42,971 bases of DNA from Candidatus Rokuibacteriota bacterium (GTDB lineage Bacteria > Methylomirabilota > Methylomirabilia > Rokubacteriales > CSP1-6), in the NCBI GenBank assembly GCA_003221455.1, contig QHRX01000200.1, positions 1 to 42,971 of the forward strand. Reading direction: 5' to 3'. The first letter of the stretch is position 1. The number at the start of each line of letters is the position of its first letter. Below are positions 35,429-42,971 of the stretch, piece by piece. A program made the translations under genes and the position numbers. The notes below the pieces were generated by a model. It saw only the letters and a list, made by a program, of their open reading frames with translations, searched no databases and was not told where the DNA came from.

Positions 35429-35827
35429 CTACCACACGTAGGCGAGGACTTCGCCGCCGACCTTCTCTTTGCGCACGTCCCGGTCGGTGAGCACGCCCTT
35501 CGACGTCGAGATGATCGCGATGCCCATGCCCGCGAGGATCGAGGGGACCTCATCGTGACCCACGTAGACGCGGCGGCCCGGCGTCGAGACGCGCACGAGG
35601 CCGGAGATCATCTTCTCGTTGCTCGTGCCGTACTTGAGGTAGATGCGCAGCGTCCCCTGCTTCGTGTCCTCGATGAGACGGTAGTTCTTGATGAAGCCCT
35701 CTCCCTTGAGAAGTTCCGCGATGCGGATCTTCAGCTTTGAGGCCGGGATGTCGACCTTCTCGTGCTCGGCCCGGCTCGCATTCCGGATTCGCGTGAGCAT
35801 GTCGGCGATCGGATCGGTCATGGACAT
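35429..35827 (-). CDS. rpsH: 30S ribosomal protein S8
   Basis: 132 residues; central-domain 16S rRNA binder and, in E. coli, repressor of the spc operon. [20 protein letters not shown] at the start; [27 protein letters not shown] at the end. Follows rpsN by 10 bases. Confidence 0.97.
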   Translation of the reverse strand: MSMTDPIADMLTRIRNASRAEHEKVDIPASKLKIRIAELLKGEGFIKNYRLIEDTKQGTLRIYLKYGTSNEKMISGLVRVSTPGRRVYVGHDEVPSILAGMGIAIISTSKGVLTDRDVRKEKVGGEVLAYVW

Positions 35828-35837
35828 CGGCGCCCTC

Positions 35838-36023
35838 CTACCAGCTCGCCTTCACGACGCCGGGGACTTCGCCCCGGAGGGCCAGCTCCCGAAAGCACAG
35901 CCGGCACAATTCGAACTTGCGGAGGTAGCCGCGAGGCCGGCCGCAGAGCTTGCAGCGGTGGTAGGCGCGCGACCGGAACTTGGGCGGGCGTTGCGCCTTG
36001 AGGATGAGGGCCGTCTTCGCCAT
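35838..36023 (-). CDS. rpsN: 30S ribosomal protein S14, zinc-binding (type Z)
   Basis: 61 residues, the short S14 form. CKLC (24-27) and CRLC (40-43) make the zinc site; the sequence around it is [29 protein letters not shown]. Unusually for this operon, no long S14 form is seen. It lies between rplE and rpsH. Confidence 0.97.
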   Translation of the reverse strand: MAKTALILKAQRPPKFRSRAYHRCKLCGRPRGYLRKFELCRLCFRELALRGEVPGVVKASW

Positions 36024-36028
36024 GCTCG

Positions 36029-36712
36029 CTACTCCCTGAACGGCATCCCGAGGTGCGCCAGCAACGCCTTCGCGTCCTCGTCGGTCTTCGCCGTGGTGAC
36101 GATGATCACGTCCATGCCCCGGACCTTGTCAACCTTGTCGTAGACGATCTCGGGAAAGATCAGCTGCTCGCGGAGGCCGAGCGCGTAGTTCCCGCGCCCG
36201 TCGAAGGCCTTCGACGGCACTCCCTTGAAGTCCCGCACGCGCGGCAGCGCGACGTTGATCAGCCGATCGAGGAATTCGTACATCCGGGCGCCCCGGAGCG
36301 TCACCTTGGCGCCGATCGGCACGCCCTCTCGGAGCTTGAAGTTCGCGATCGACTTCTTGGCCCGCGTGACCACCGGCTTCTGGCCGGCGATCGCCTGGAG
36401 GTCCGCGGTCGCAAAGTCGAGGACCTTCGCGTTCTCCCGCCCCTCGCCGACACCCATATTGATCACGACCTTGTCGACCCGTGGCACCTCGAACGGGTTG
36501 GCGTAGCCGCGCTCCTTCATCAGCGCCGGCACGACCACCTTAAAGAACTGCTCTTTCAGCCGCGGGGGCACGTCACCGGTGCCGCGGGGGCGCGCCGCCG
36601 GCGCCGGCGCCGCGGGCGCCGCCTTGTCGGGGCGCCGGGGCTGTGGCTTCGCCGCCGGCGCCTTGGCGGCCGCCGGCTTCGGAGCGGGGGGTTTCGGGTC
36701 TGGCTTGGCCAT
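36029..36712 (-). CDS. rplE: 50S ribosomal protein L5 with long disordered N-terminal extension
   Basis: 227 residues against about 180 for the family. The extra roughly 48 N-terminal residues are Ala/Pro/Lys-rich ([20 protein letters not shown] and onward) and likely disordered. The core then starts [31 protein letters not shown] and keeps VINMGVGEG and [17 protein letters not shown]. The ATG at 36712 comes 2 bases after the rplX stop; frames further upstream are rplX shadow. L5 binds 5S rRNA and the P-site tRNA. Confidence 0.95.
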   Translation of the reverse strand: MAKPDPKPPAPKPAAAKAPAAKPQPRRPDKAAPAAPAPAARPRGTGDVPPRLKEQFFKVVVPALMKERGYANPFEVPRVDKVVINMGVGEGRENAKVLDFATADLQAIAGQKPVVTRAKKSIANFKLREGVPIGAKVTLRGARMYEFLDRLINVALPRVRDFKGVPSKAFDGRGNYALGLREQLIFPEIVYDKVDKVRGMDVIIVTTAKTDEDAKALLAHLGMPFRE

Positions 36713-36714
36713 GG

Positions 36715-37038
36715 TCACGCCTTGTCGATGCTCTCGCCGCACCGCTTGCACACCCGGACCTTCCGCCCGTCGGCCAAGATCTGGGTGGCGGTGCGGGCCG
36801 GTCGGTCGCACTTCCCGCACACGACCATCACGTTCGAGAGGTGCACGAACCCCTCGCGCTCGATGATCCCGCCCTGCCGGAGCTTTTGGGTCGGGCGCTG
36901 GTGACGCTTGATCATGTTGACGTGCTCGACGAGCACGCGGCCGGTCTCCGGCATCACGCGCAGCACCTTGCCGCGCTTGCCGCGCTCCTTCCCGGCCAGG
37001 ACCGCCACCGTGTCACCGCGACGAACGTGCACGCTCAT
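36715..37038 (-). CDS. rplX: 50S ribosomal protein L24 (with CxxC pairs)
   Basis: 107 residues. The KOW motif is in [24 protein letters not shown]. The C-terminal half has two cysteine pairs (VVCGKC and RVCKRC) that probably bind zinc, a form seen in several phyla. L24 initiates 50S assembly. Confidence 0.96.
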   Translation of the reverse strand: MSVHVRRGDTVAVLAGKERGKRGKVLRVMPETGRVLVEHVNMIKRHQRPTQKLRQGGIIEREGFVHLSNVMVVCGKCDRPARTATQILADGRKVRVCKRCGESIDKA

Positions 37039-37041
37039 GGT

Positions 37042-37410
37042 TCAGATCACCTCGGGGGCGAGGGAAATGATCTTCGTGAACTGGCGGTCGCGTAGCTCGC
37101 GGGCGACGGGGCCGAAGATGCGGGTGCCCACCGGGTTCTCGTCCGGCTTGATCAGCACGACCGCATTCCGATCGAACCGGATGTACGAGCCGTCCTTGCG
37201 CCGGACCTCCTTGACGGTCCGGACGACCACGGCCCGCGCGACCTCGCCCTTCTTGACGGTCCCGTCGGGCGCGGCCTCTTTCACCGCGACGATGACCGTG
37301 TCTCCGAGCGAGGCGTAGCGCTTGTTGGCGCCGCCCATGACCCGGATGCACTGGACCTTCTTCGCGCCGGAGTTGTCCGCGACCTCGAGCATCGAGCGTG
37401 GTTGGATCAT
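37042..37410 (-). CDS. rplN: 50S ribosomal protein L14
   Basis: 122 residues, consensus throughout: [38 protein letters not shown], and [20 protein letters not shown] at the end. It contacts 16S rRNA and L19 at the subunit interface. Confidence 0.98.
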   Translation of the reverse strand: MIQPRSMLEVADNSGAKKVQCIRVMGGANKRYASLGDTVIVAVKEAAPDGTVKKGEVARAVVVRTVKEVRRKDGSYIRFDRNAVVLIKPDENPVGTRIFGPVARELRDRQFTKIISLAPEVI

Positions 37411-37413
37411 CGG

Positions 37414-37665
37414 TCAGGACACCACCCGGTGCAGGATCTCGCGGATCCGCCACCGCTTCTCCTTGGAGATCGGCCGCGTCTCCTCGATCAGCACCCGATC
37501 GCCGACGTGGCTCGCGTTCGTCTCGTCGTGGGCCTTCAGCGTCTTGGACTGCCGGATCACGCGCTGGTACTGGGGGTGGCGGAACACGCGTTCGATCCTG
37601 ACGACGCGCGTCTTCGCCATCACGTCGCTCACGACGACTCCCTCCCGGGTCTTTCGCTCTCCCAC
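37414..37665 (-). CDS. rpsQ: 30S ribosomal protein S17
   Basis: 83 residues with an OB fold. Blocks are KTREGVVVSDVMAKTRVVRIERVFRHP and VGDRVLIEETRPISKEKRWRI. It separates from rpmC by 12 bases, one of the larger gaps inside the operon. Confidence 0.97.
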   Translation of the reverse strand: MGERKTREGVVVSDVMAKTRVVRIERVFRHPQYQRVIRQSKTLKAHDETNASHVGDRVLIEETRPISKEKRWRIREILHRVVS

Positions 37666-37677
37666 CGCCGTCTCTCC

Positions 37678-37872
37678 TCAGTGTCCGGCCGCCCGCTGCC
37701 GGAGGATCGTTTTCGCCCGCGCGAGATCCTTGCGCGCGAGGCTGACGCGCGCGGGGTTCTTGGCGACGCCCATGGACACCTGGAAGCGGAGGTTGAAGAT
37801 CTCCTCGGTCAGCTCGCGCACCCGCTGCTCGAGCTCCTCCCCGGACAGGTCCCGCCACTTGATCGCCTTCAC
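37678..37872 (-). CDS. rpmC: 50S ribosomal protein L29
   Basis: 64 residues, all helical: [31 protein letters not shown] then [22 protein letters not shown]. Located at the tunnel exit near L23. The start overlaps the rplP stop (ATGA). Confidence 0.96.
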   Translation of the reverse strand: MKAIKWRDLSGEELEQRVRELTEEIFNLRFQVSMGVAKNPARVSLARKDLARAKTILRQRAAGH

Positions 37873-38285
37873 AGCGCCCGGCTCCGCGTCACGAACTTGG
37901 TCGCCACGCCGATCTTCTGACCGGCGGTCCGGAACGCGTCCCGCGCGACCGCCTCGGCGACCCCCTCCATCTCGTAGAGGATCCGACCGGGCTTGACCAC
38001 GGCCACCCAGAACTCCGGGTTCCCCTTGCCCTTGCCCATGCGCGTCTCGGCCGGCTTCTTGGTCACCGGCTTGTCTGGAAAGACGCGGATCCAGATCTTG
38101 CCGCCACGCTTGAGGCTCCGGGTGAGCGCCACCCGCGCCGCCTCGATCTGCCGGTTCGACACCCAGCCCGGCTCCAGCGCCTTGAGCCCGTACTCGCCGA
38201 AGGCGAGGCTCGAGCCGCGCTGGGCCTTCCCCTTCATTCGCCCGCGCTGGGCCTTCCGGTATTTCACCCGCTTCGGCATCAACAT
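37869..38285 (-). CDS. rplP: 50S ribosomal protein L16
   Basis: 138 residues; positions the aminoacyl-tRNA at the A site. [19 protein letters not shown] at the start, then [27 protein letters not shown]-type core with [22 protein letters not shown]. Follows rpsC by 7 bases. Confidence 0.97.
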   Translation of the reverse strand: MLMPKRVKYRKAQRGRMKGKAQRGSSLAFGEYGLKALEPGWVSNRQIEAARVALTRSLKRGGKIWIRVFPDKPVTKKPAETRMGKGKGNPEFWVAVVKPGRILYEMEGVAEAVARDAFRTAGQKIGVATKFVTRSRAL

Positions 38286-38292
38286 CGGGCGC

Positions 38293-38940
38293 TCACACCT
38301 CCGCCGGCTCCGGGCCGCGCAGCACCTCGCCCTTGAAGATCCACACCTTGACGCCGATCGTGCCGTACGTCGTGTGCGACGTCGCCAGCCCGTAGTCGAT
38401 GTCCGCGCGGATCGTGTGCAGCGGCACCCGGCCGTCGCGGTACCACTCCCGTCGCGCGATCTCGGCGCCGCCGAGGCGGCCCGCGCACGCGATGCGGATA
38501 CCGTCGGCGCCGAGCCGGAGGGCGGAGGTGACCGCCTTCTTCATGGCGCGGCGGAACGCCACGCGCTTCTGGAGCTGCAGCGCCACGTTCTCGGCGACGA
38601 GCTGGGCATCCAGCTCCGGATGCATGACCTCCTCGATGTTCAGGTAGATCTCCTTGCCCGTCCGCGTCTGCAGCTCGTTCTTCAGCTTCTCGACCTCGGC
38701 CCCCTTGCGTCCGATGATGATGCCGGGGCGGGCGGTGTGGATCGTGATGCGGGCCCGGTTCGCCGAGCGCTCGATGTCGATCCGGGAGATGCCGGCATGG
38801 TAGAGCGAGTCCTTGATGTACCGACGAATCTTCACGTCTTCGTGGAGCAGCCGCGCGTAGTCCTTGGTCGCGAACCACCGCGACGCCCAGGTGCGGGTGG
38901 ACCCGAGGCGGAAGCCGATTGGATGCGTCTTCTGACCCAT
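38293..38940 (-). CDS. rpsC: 30S ribosomal protein S3
   Basis: 215 residues. [24 protein letters not shown], a KH domain with [15 protein letters not shown], and the C-terminal S3 domain ([31 protein letters not shown]). It helps form the mRNA entry tunnel and helicase activity. It follows rplV by 4 bases. Confidence 0.97.
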   Translation of the reverse strand: MGQKTHPIGFRLGSTRTWASRWFATKDYARLLHEDVKIRRYIKDSLYHAGISRIDIERSANRARITIHTARPGIIIGRKGAEVEKLKNELQTRTGKEIYLNIEEVMHPELDAQLVAENVALQLQKRVAFRRAMKKAVTSALRLGADGIRIACAGRLGGAEIARREWYRDGRVPLHTIRADIDYGLATSHTTYGTIGVKVWIFKGEVLRGPEPAEV

Positions 38941-38944
38941 GGCG

Positions 38945-39451
38945 CTATTTCGTCTCCTTGGCCGGCTTCGCCCGGACCGGTTTCTTCTTCGGCGCGCGGG
39001 CCCGCGCGGTCGCCTTCGCGGCGGGGCGCGCGGGCGCGGGCGCGGCGCGCGGCGGGGGCGCGGCCTTCGGCGCCGCCTCGGCCGCCGGGGGCGGCGGGGC
39101 CGTGGCCCCCCCCGGCCGCTCGTCGCTGACGGCGACCCGCAGATGGCTCGTCCGGTGCTTGATGAAGAACGCCCGTCCCATCGCGCGCGGCGAGACCCGC
39201 TTCATCGAGGGACCGCCGTCGGCGACCGCCTCGACGACACGCAGGTCGTCGAGGTTCCGGACCTGGTGGTTGTGCTCCGCGTTGGCGATGGCCGACCGCA
39301 GCACCTTCTCGATGAGCCGCGCCGCGGCGCGCGGCGTGTACTCGAGCGTCGCCAGGGCCTCGCCCACCGGCTTGCCGCGGATCGCGTCGAGCACGAGCCG
39401 GGCCTTGCGCGGCGGCACGCGAACGAACCGGGCGATCGCGTGGGTGCGCAT
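38945..39451 (-). CDS. rplV: 50S ribosomal protein L22 with long C-terminal tail
   Basis: 168 residues against about 110 for the family. The core (1-112) has [22 protein letters not shown] and ends with HLRVAVSDE. After it come about 55 residues almost entirely of Ala, Pro, Lys and Arg, likely disordered or rRNA-binding. L22 forms part of the exit-tunnel constriction. The start overlaps the rpsS stop by 1 base. Confidence 0.95.
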   Translation of the reverse strand: MRTHAIARFVRVPPRKARLVLDAIRGKPVGEALATLEYTPRAAARLIEKVLRSAIANAEHNHQVRNLDDLRVVEAVADGGPSMKRVSPRAMGRAFFIKHRTSHLRVAVSDERPGGATAPPPPAAEAAPKAAPPPRAAPAPARPAAKATARARAPKKKPVRAKPAKETK

Positions 39452-39744
39452 CAGGCCTTCCCCGTCGGCGTCGTCGCCGCCTTCTCGGCCGAGCCGTGCG
39501 CCTTGAACATCCGCGTCAGCGCGAACTCGCCCAGTCGGTGGCCGACCATGTTCTCGGTGACGTACACCGGAATGAACTTCCTGCCGTTATGCACCGCAAG
39601 GGTGTGCCCGACGAACTCCGGCGCGATCGTCGATCGCCGCGCCCACGTCTTCAGCACCCTCTTCTGGCGGCTCCGGTTCATGTCGTCGATCCGCGCGAGC
39701 AGCTTCTCGTCGATGTACGGCCCCTTCTTGAGCGAGCGTCCCAT
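39451..39744 (-). CDS. rpsS: 30S ribosomal protein S19
   Basis: 97 residues: [20 protein letters not shown], then [43 protein letters not shown]. Head protein that complexes with S13. Confidence 0.97.
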   Translation of the reverse strand: MGRSLKKGPYIDEKLLARIDDMNRSRQKRVLKTWARRSTIAPEFVGHTLAVHNGRKFIPVYVTENMVGHRLGEFALTRMFKAHGSAEKAATTPTGKA

Positions 39745-39753
39745 CCTGGGCTC

Positions 39754-40578
39754 CTACTTCTTGCGACGCGTGACGATGTACCGGTCGGACGGCCGCGCCC
39801 CCCGGCGGGTCTTGTAGCCCTTCGTCGGTTTGCCCCACGGCGTCATGGGGTGGTTGCCCTTGCCCTTACCCTCGCCGCCGCCCATCGGGTGGTCGACGGG
39901 GTTCATCACCGTCCCGCGGACGGTCGGACGGAATCCGCGCCACCGCGTTCGCCCCGCCTTGCCGACCGAGACGTTCTCGTGGTCGAGATTGCCGACCTGG
40001 CCGACCGTCGCCATGCAGTCGACGGAGACCAGACGGACCTCGCCCGACGGGAGCTTGAGCGTCGCGTGGGCGCCCTCCTTGGCGAGGAGCTGGGCGAGCG
40101 ACCCCGCACTCCGGCAGAGCTGGGCGCCCTTGCCCACCTGGAGCTCCACCGCGTGCACGAGGGTTCCCACCGGAATGTTCCGGATCGGGAGCGCGTTGCC
40201 GGGGAGGATGTCGGCCTGCGGGCCCGACATCAGGGTATCGCCGGGCTTCACCCCGACCGGCGCGATGATATACCGCTTCTCGCCGTCCTTGTAGGCCAGC
40301 AGCGCCAGCCGGGCCGAGCGGTTCGGGTCGTATTCGATCGCGACCACCCGCGCCGGTATCCCCGTCTTGTCCCGACGAAAGTCCACCTGGCGGAGCATCC
40401 GCTTGGCCCCGCCGCCGCGGTGCCGGACGGTGATACGCCCGTACACGTTGCGGCCGCTGATGCGGCCCTTGGGCTGGAGCAAGCTCTTCTCCGGCGCCGT
40501 CTTCGTGATCTCCTCGGACGTCACATAGGTGAGGTACCGGCGGGCCGGCGACGTCGGCTTGACGGTGCGGATGCCCAT
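39754..40578 (-). CDS. rplB: 50S ribosomal protein L2
   Basis: 274 residues; needed for subunit association and peptidyl transfer. [30 protein letters not shown], and the C-terminal [35 protein letters not shown] with the functionally important histidine are intact. Confidence 0.98.
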   Translation of the reverse strand: MGIRTVKPTSPARRYLTYVTSEEITKTAPEKSLLQPKGRISGRNVYGRITVRHRGGGAKRMLRQVDFRRDKTGIPARVVAIEYDPNRSARLALLAYKDGEKRYIIAPVGVKPGDTLMSGPQADILPGNALPIRNIPVGTLVHAVELQVGKGAQLCRSAGSLAQLLAKEGAHATLKLPSGEVRLVSVDCMATVGQVGNLDHENVSVGKAGRTRWRGFRPTVRGTVMNPVDHPMGGGEGKGKGNHPMTPWGKPTKGYKTRRGARPSDRYIVTRRKK

Positions 40579-40581
40579 CGG

Positions 40582-40875
40582 CTACGCCCCCTCCACGAGG
40601 TCGATCTTGTGTCCCGGCTGGAGCGTGACGATCGCCTTTTTCCAGTCCGACCGCCGGCCCTGGTGCCGGCCCATGCGCTTGAGCTTGCCCTCGTACGACG
40701 CCGTCCGAACGTCGGCCACCTTGACGTTGAACACCGTCTCGATCGCCCGCCGGATCTCGACCTTGGTGGCGTCGGTCCGCACCTGGAACGTCACCGCGTT
40801 CTGGTCGTCCTTCAGCCGCATGCTCTTCTCGGTCATGAGCGGCCGGATGATGACCTGGCGCGGATCCCGGCTCAT
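40582..40875 (-). CDS. rplW: 50S ribosomal protein L23
   Basis: 97 residues from ATG 40875 ([24 protein letters not shown]), overlapping the rplD stop (ATGA). It contains KVEIRRAIETVFNVKVADVRTASYEGKLKRMGR. It docks signal recognition particle and trigger factor at the tunnel exit. The longer open frame to 41310 is an rplD shadow. Confidence 0.96.
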   Translation of the reverse strand: MSRDPRQVIIRPLMTEKSMRLKDDQNAVTFQVRTDATKVEIRRAIETVFNVKVADVRTASYEGKLKRMGRHQGRRSDWKKAIVTLQPGHKIDLVEGA

Positions 40876-41501
40876 TGCGCGAGCGCGTCCTGGAGCGCGA
40901 GGAGCGCCGCCCGCTCGAACACGACCTGGTGGTGGCGCAGGAGCTGGTAGACCGAGGTGTGCGACGGCGTCTGCACCGTCAGCCACGGGACGTTCCGCGC
41001 GGCCCGCGCGAGGCCTTCCTCGCGCTCGCCCACGATCACGAGCGTCGGCGCCGGCGGCAGCCCGAGCGCGGCCAGGTGCGTGACGAGCGCCTTCGTCTTC
41101 GGCTCCCGGAGATCGAGCCGCTCGATCACGGTGAGCTCGTCGGCGGCGATCTTCGCGGCGAGCGCCGCCCGGAGCGCCTCGCGTCGTGCCTGCCGCGGCA
41201 TGGACTGGGCGTAGCTGCGGGGCGTCGGCCCGAAGGGCTTGCCGCCGCCCTTCCACTGGGGCGCGCGGATCGACCCCTGGCGGGCGCGGCCGGTCCCTTT
41301 CTGGCGCCACGGCTTCTTGCCGCCGCCCGACACCTCGCTCCGTCCCCGCGTATCTGCCGTCCCGGCCCGTCGGCCGGCGAGCTCGCGGGTGACGGCCTGG
41401 TGCAGGAGCGGCACCCGGAGCTCGACCCCGAAGACGTCCGGGTTCAGCTCCAGCATCTCCTTGGACTGGCCGTTGGCGTCGATCACCCGGACCTGGGGCA
41501 T
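40872..41501 (-). CDS. rplD: 50S ribosomal protein L4
   Basis: 209 residues from ATG 41501 ([25 protein letters not shown]), with GGGGAAG upstream. The tunnel loop [34 protein letters not shown] is present. In E. coli, L4 represses the S10 operon. The first roughly 190 codons of the longer open frame to 42080 are an rplC shadow. Confidence 0.96.
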   Translation of the reverse strand: MPQVRVIDANGQSKEMLELNPDVFGVELRVPLLHQAVTRELAGRRAGTADTRGRSEVSGGGKKPWRQKGTGRARQGSIRAPQWKGGGKPFGPTPRSYAQSMPRQARREALRAALAAKIAADELTVIERLDLREPKTKALVTHLAALGLPPAPTLVIVGEREEGLARAARNVPWLTVQTPSHTSVYQLLRHHQVVFERAALLALQDALAQ

Positions 41502-41503
41502 CG

Positions 41504-42181
41504 TCACTTCCCCGCCGCGGCCTTCTGCTGCTGGGCCTTGGTCATCTTCACGCTCTTGCGCAGCAGCACGAGACCGCCCGGTGCACCCGGCACCGCGCCC
41601 CGCACGAGCACGAGGTTCTGCTCGGGGAGTACGCGCACGACCCGCACGTTCAGCACGGTCCGTTGGTCGCCGCCCATCCGGCCCGGCAAGTGGTGCCCCG
41701 GCCAGACCCGCGACGGGTCCGAGGAGGCGCCGATCGAGCCGGGGGCCCGGTGGAACATCGACCCGTGCGTCGCATCGCCGCCGTACCAGCCGTGGCGCTT
41801 CACCCCGCCCTGGAAGCCCTTGCCCTTCGTGATGCCGACCACGTCCACGAGCTCGCCCGGCTCGAAGATGGCGACGGTCAACGTCTGGCCGACCTGGTAG
41901 CCCTGGGCCGCTTGGGTCTTCTCGAGCCGGAGCTCCCGCACGAAGGCCAGCGGCGCGATCCCGAGCTTCTTGAACCGGCCGCCCGCGGGCTTCGACACGT
42001 TCTTCCGCTTGGGCAGGAAGCCGAGCTGGATCGCGTCGTAGCCGTGGGTGTCGTGGGTCCGGACCTCGAGCACCGTGCACGGGCCCGCCTCGATCACCGT
42101 CACCGGAACGCGGTTGCCGTCGTCGGCGAAGATCTGCGTCATGCCGACCTTCCGGCCGATCAGTCCTTCCTTGCGGGCCAC
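41504..42181 (-). CDS. rplC: 50S ribosomal protein L3
   Basis: 225 residues. Starts [31 protein letters not shown]; the tip loop near the peptidyl transferase centre is [27 protein letters not shown]-like, with [18 protein letters not shown] following. Lies 13 bases after rpsJ. Confidence 0.97.
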   Translation of the reverse strand: MARKEGLIGRKVGMTQIFADDGNRVPVTVIEAGPCTVLEVRTHDTHGYDAIQLGFLPKRKNVSKPAGGRFKKLGIAPLAFVRELRLEKTQAAQGYQVGQTLTVAIFEPGELVDVVGITKGKGFQGGVKRHGWYGGDATHGSMFHRAPGSIGASSDPSRVWPGHHLPGRMGGDQRTVLNVRVVRVLPEQNLVLVRGAVPGAPGGLVLLRKSVKMTKAQQQKAAAGK

Positions 42182-42194
42182 CGTCGGCGTCCTC

Positions 42195-42515
42195 TCAGAG
42201 CTTGATTTCCACGTCGACCCCCGACGGGAGATCGAGCTTCATCAGCGCGTCCACGGTCTGGGGCGTGGGGTCGAGGATGTCCAGTAATCGCTTGTGCGTG
42301 CGCATCTCGAACTGCTCGCGGGAGGTCTTGTCGACGTGCGGCGAGCGGAGCACGGTCCAGCGGTTGATGACGGTGGGGAGTAGGACCGGACCCGCCACGC
42401 GGGCGCCGGTCCGCCGCACCGTCTCGACGATCTCCTTGACCGACCGGTCGAGGAGCTGGTGATCGTAGGCCTTCAGGCGGATGCGGATCTTCTGGTCGGC
42501 CGTCAGCGTGACCAT
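42195..42515 (-). CDS. rpsJ: 30S ribosomal protein S10
   Basis: 106 residues: [40 protein letters not shown], then [34 protein letters not shown]. Ribosomal protein of the head and also NusE, the transcription antitermination partner of NusB. The ATG at 42515 is 3 bases after the tuf stop. Confidence 0.97.
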   Translation of the reverse strand: MVTLTADQKIRIRLKAYDHQLLDRSVKEIVETVRRTGARVAGPVLLPTVINRWTVLRSPHVDKTSREQFEMRTHKRLLDILDPTPQTVDALMKLDLPSGVDVEIKL

Positions 42516-42518
42516 GCG

Positions 42519-42971
42519 CTAGCCGACGATCTCGGCGACGACGCCGGCTCCCACCGTGCGCCCCCCTTCCCGGATCGCAAACCGCAGCTCCTTCTCCATC
42601 GCCACCGGCGTGATCAGCTCCACCGCCATCGCCACGTTGTCCCCCGGCATCACCATCTCCACCCCGCCCGGCAGCGTGCACACCCCCGTCACGTCCGTCG
42701 TCCGAAAGTAAAACTGCGGCCGATACCCGTTGAAAAACGGCGTATGCCGCCCCCCCTCTTCCTTCGTCAGCACGTACACCTCCGCCTTGAACTTCTTGTA
42801 CGGCTTGATCGAGCCCGGCTTGGCCAGCACCTGCCCCCGCTCCACCTCGTCCTTGTCCACCCCCCGCAAGAGCGCCCCGATGTTGTCCCCCGCCTGCCCC
42901 TCGTCCAGGAGCTTGCGAAACATCTCCACCCCCGTCACCACGCTCTTCTTCGTCTGCTCCGTCATCCCCAC
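42519..42971 (-). CDS. tuf: Elongation factor Tu, C-terminal part (runs off the right edge)
   Basis: Only the last roughly 150 residues are in the window, from [20 protein letters not shown] to VAEIVG: the end of the tRNA-binding domain 2 and domain 3 ([44 protein letters not shown]). EF-Tu brings aminoacyl-tRNA to the ribosome. Base usage is peculiar: 16 of 16 valines before TVG are GTG and glycines are mostly GGG, whereas the last three valines are GTC. Neighbouring ribosomal genes prefer C-ending codons, or mix C and G. Confidence 0.97.
   Translation of the reverse strand: MGMTEQTKKSVVTGVEMFRKLLDEGQAGDNIGALLRGVDKDEVERGQVLAKPGSIKPYKKFKAEVYVLTKEEGGRHTPFFNGYRPQFYFRTTDVTGVCTLPGGVEMVMPGDNVAMAVELITPVAMEKELRFAIREGGRTVGAGVVAEIVG

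Overview
The window is about 43 kb of very GC-rich bacterial chromosome. Nearly all genes have orthodox bacterial families, strong G/C third-position bias and tight operon packing. The gene content (a complete liv-type ABC operon, type IV minor pilins of the fimT/pilW/pilX/pilV kind, an NtrC-family regulator, a complete S10-spc-alpha ribosomal operon with zinc-type S14 and S4) fits a soil or sediment Gram-negative lineage. Candidatus Rokubacteria/Methylomirabilota or a deltaproteobacterium-like group would fit. This placement is inference from composition and gene order, not a phylogenetic result.

Left part (1-20 kb, accessory). A plus-strand livKHMGF operon (44-5210) is followed by minus-strand genes: a double zinc-ribbon membrane protein (5452-6345) and a four-gene minor pilin operon (10517 down to 6909). 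Next come a MurG-like glycosyltransferase (11068-12285), a 1.1 kb stretch with no convincing gene, and a small membrane-anchored OB-fold-like protein (13427-14065). Plus-strand genes then encode a secreted collagen-like protein (14492-15154) and a GT-C type membrane glycosyltransferase (15384-17135). Three co-directional minus-strand signalling genes follow: an NtrC-type sigma54 activator (18776-20122), a stand-alone receiver (18209-18601) and a FIST-domain sensor (17176-18108).

Middle part (20.2-27.2 kb, plus strand). Thioredoxin, trpE and trpG are in tandem. They are followed by a thiL with an apparent internal deletion, two tandem CNNM/HlyC-type CBS-domain membrane proteins, and a dienelactone hydrolase-family protein. 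A strong hairpin separates this block from the convergent ribosomal operon.

Right part (27.2-43 kb, minus strand). One uninterrupted operon reads tuf-rpsJ-rplC-rplD-rplW-rplB-rpsS-rplV-rpsC-rplP-rpmC-rpsQ-rplN-rplX-rplE-rpsN-rpsH-rplF-rplR-rpsE-rpmD-rplO-secY-adk-map-infA-rpmJ-rpsM-rpsK-rpsD-rpoA-rplQ. Genes overlap or lie within about 30 bases of each other. tuf runs off the right edge.

Most of the window is conventional. The points most worth a second look are: a sharp codon-usage switch near the 3' end of tuf; a trpE with no ATG/GTG/TTG start upstream of its feedback motif; the shortened ThiL; a GAFSGA (not GAFTGA) loop in the sigma54 activator beside a FIST sensor; the collagen-like secreted protein with two strong hairpins behind it; and an unusual palindrome plus direct repeat upstream of the pilin operon.
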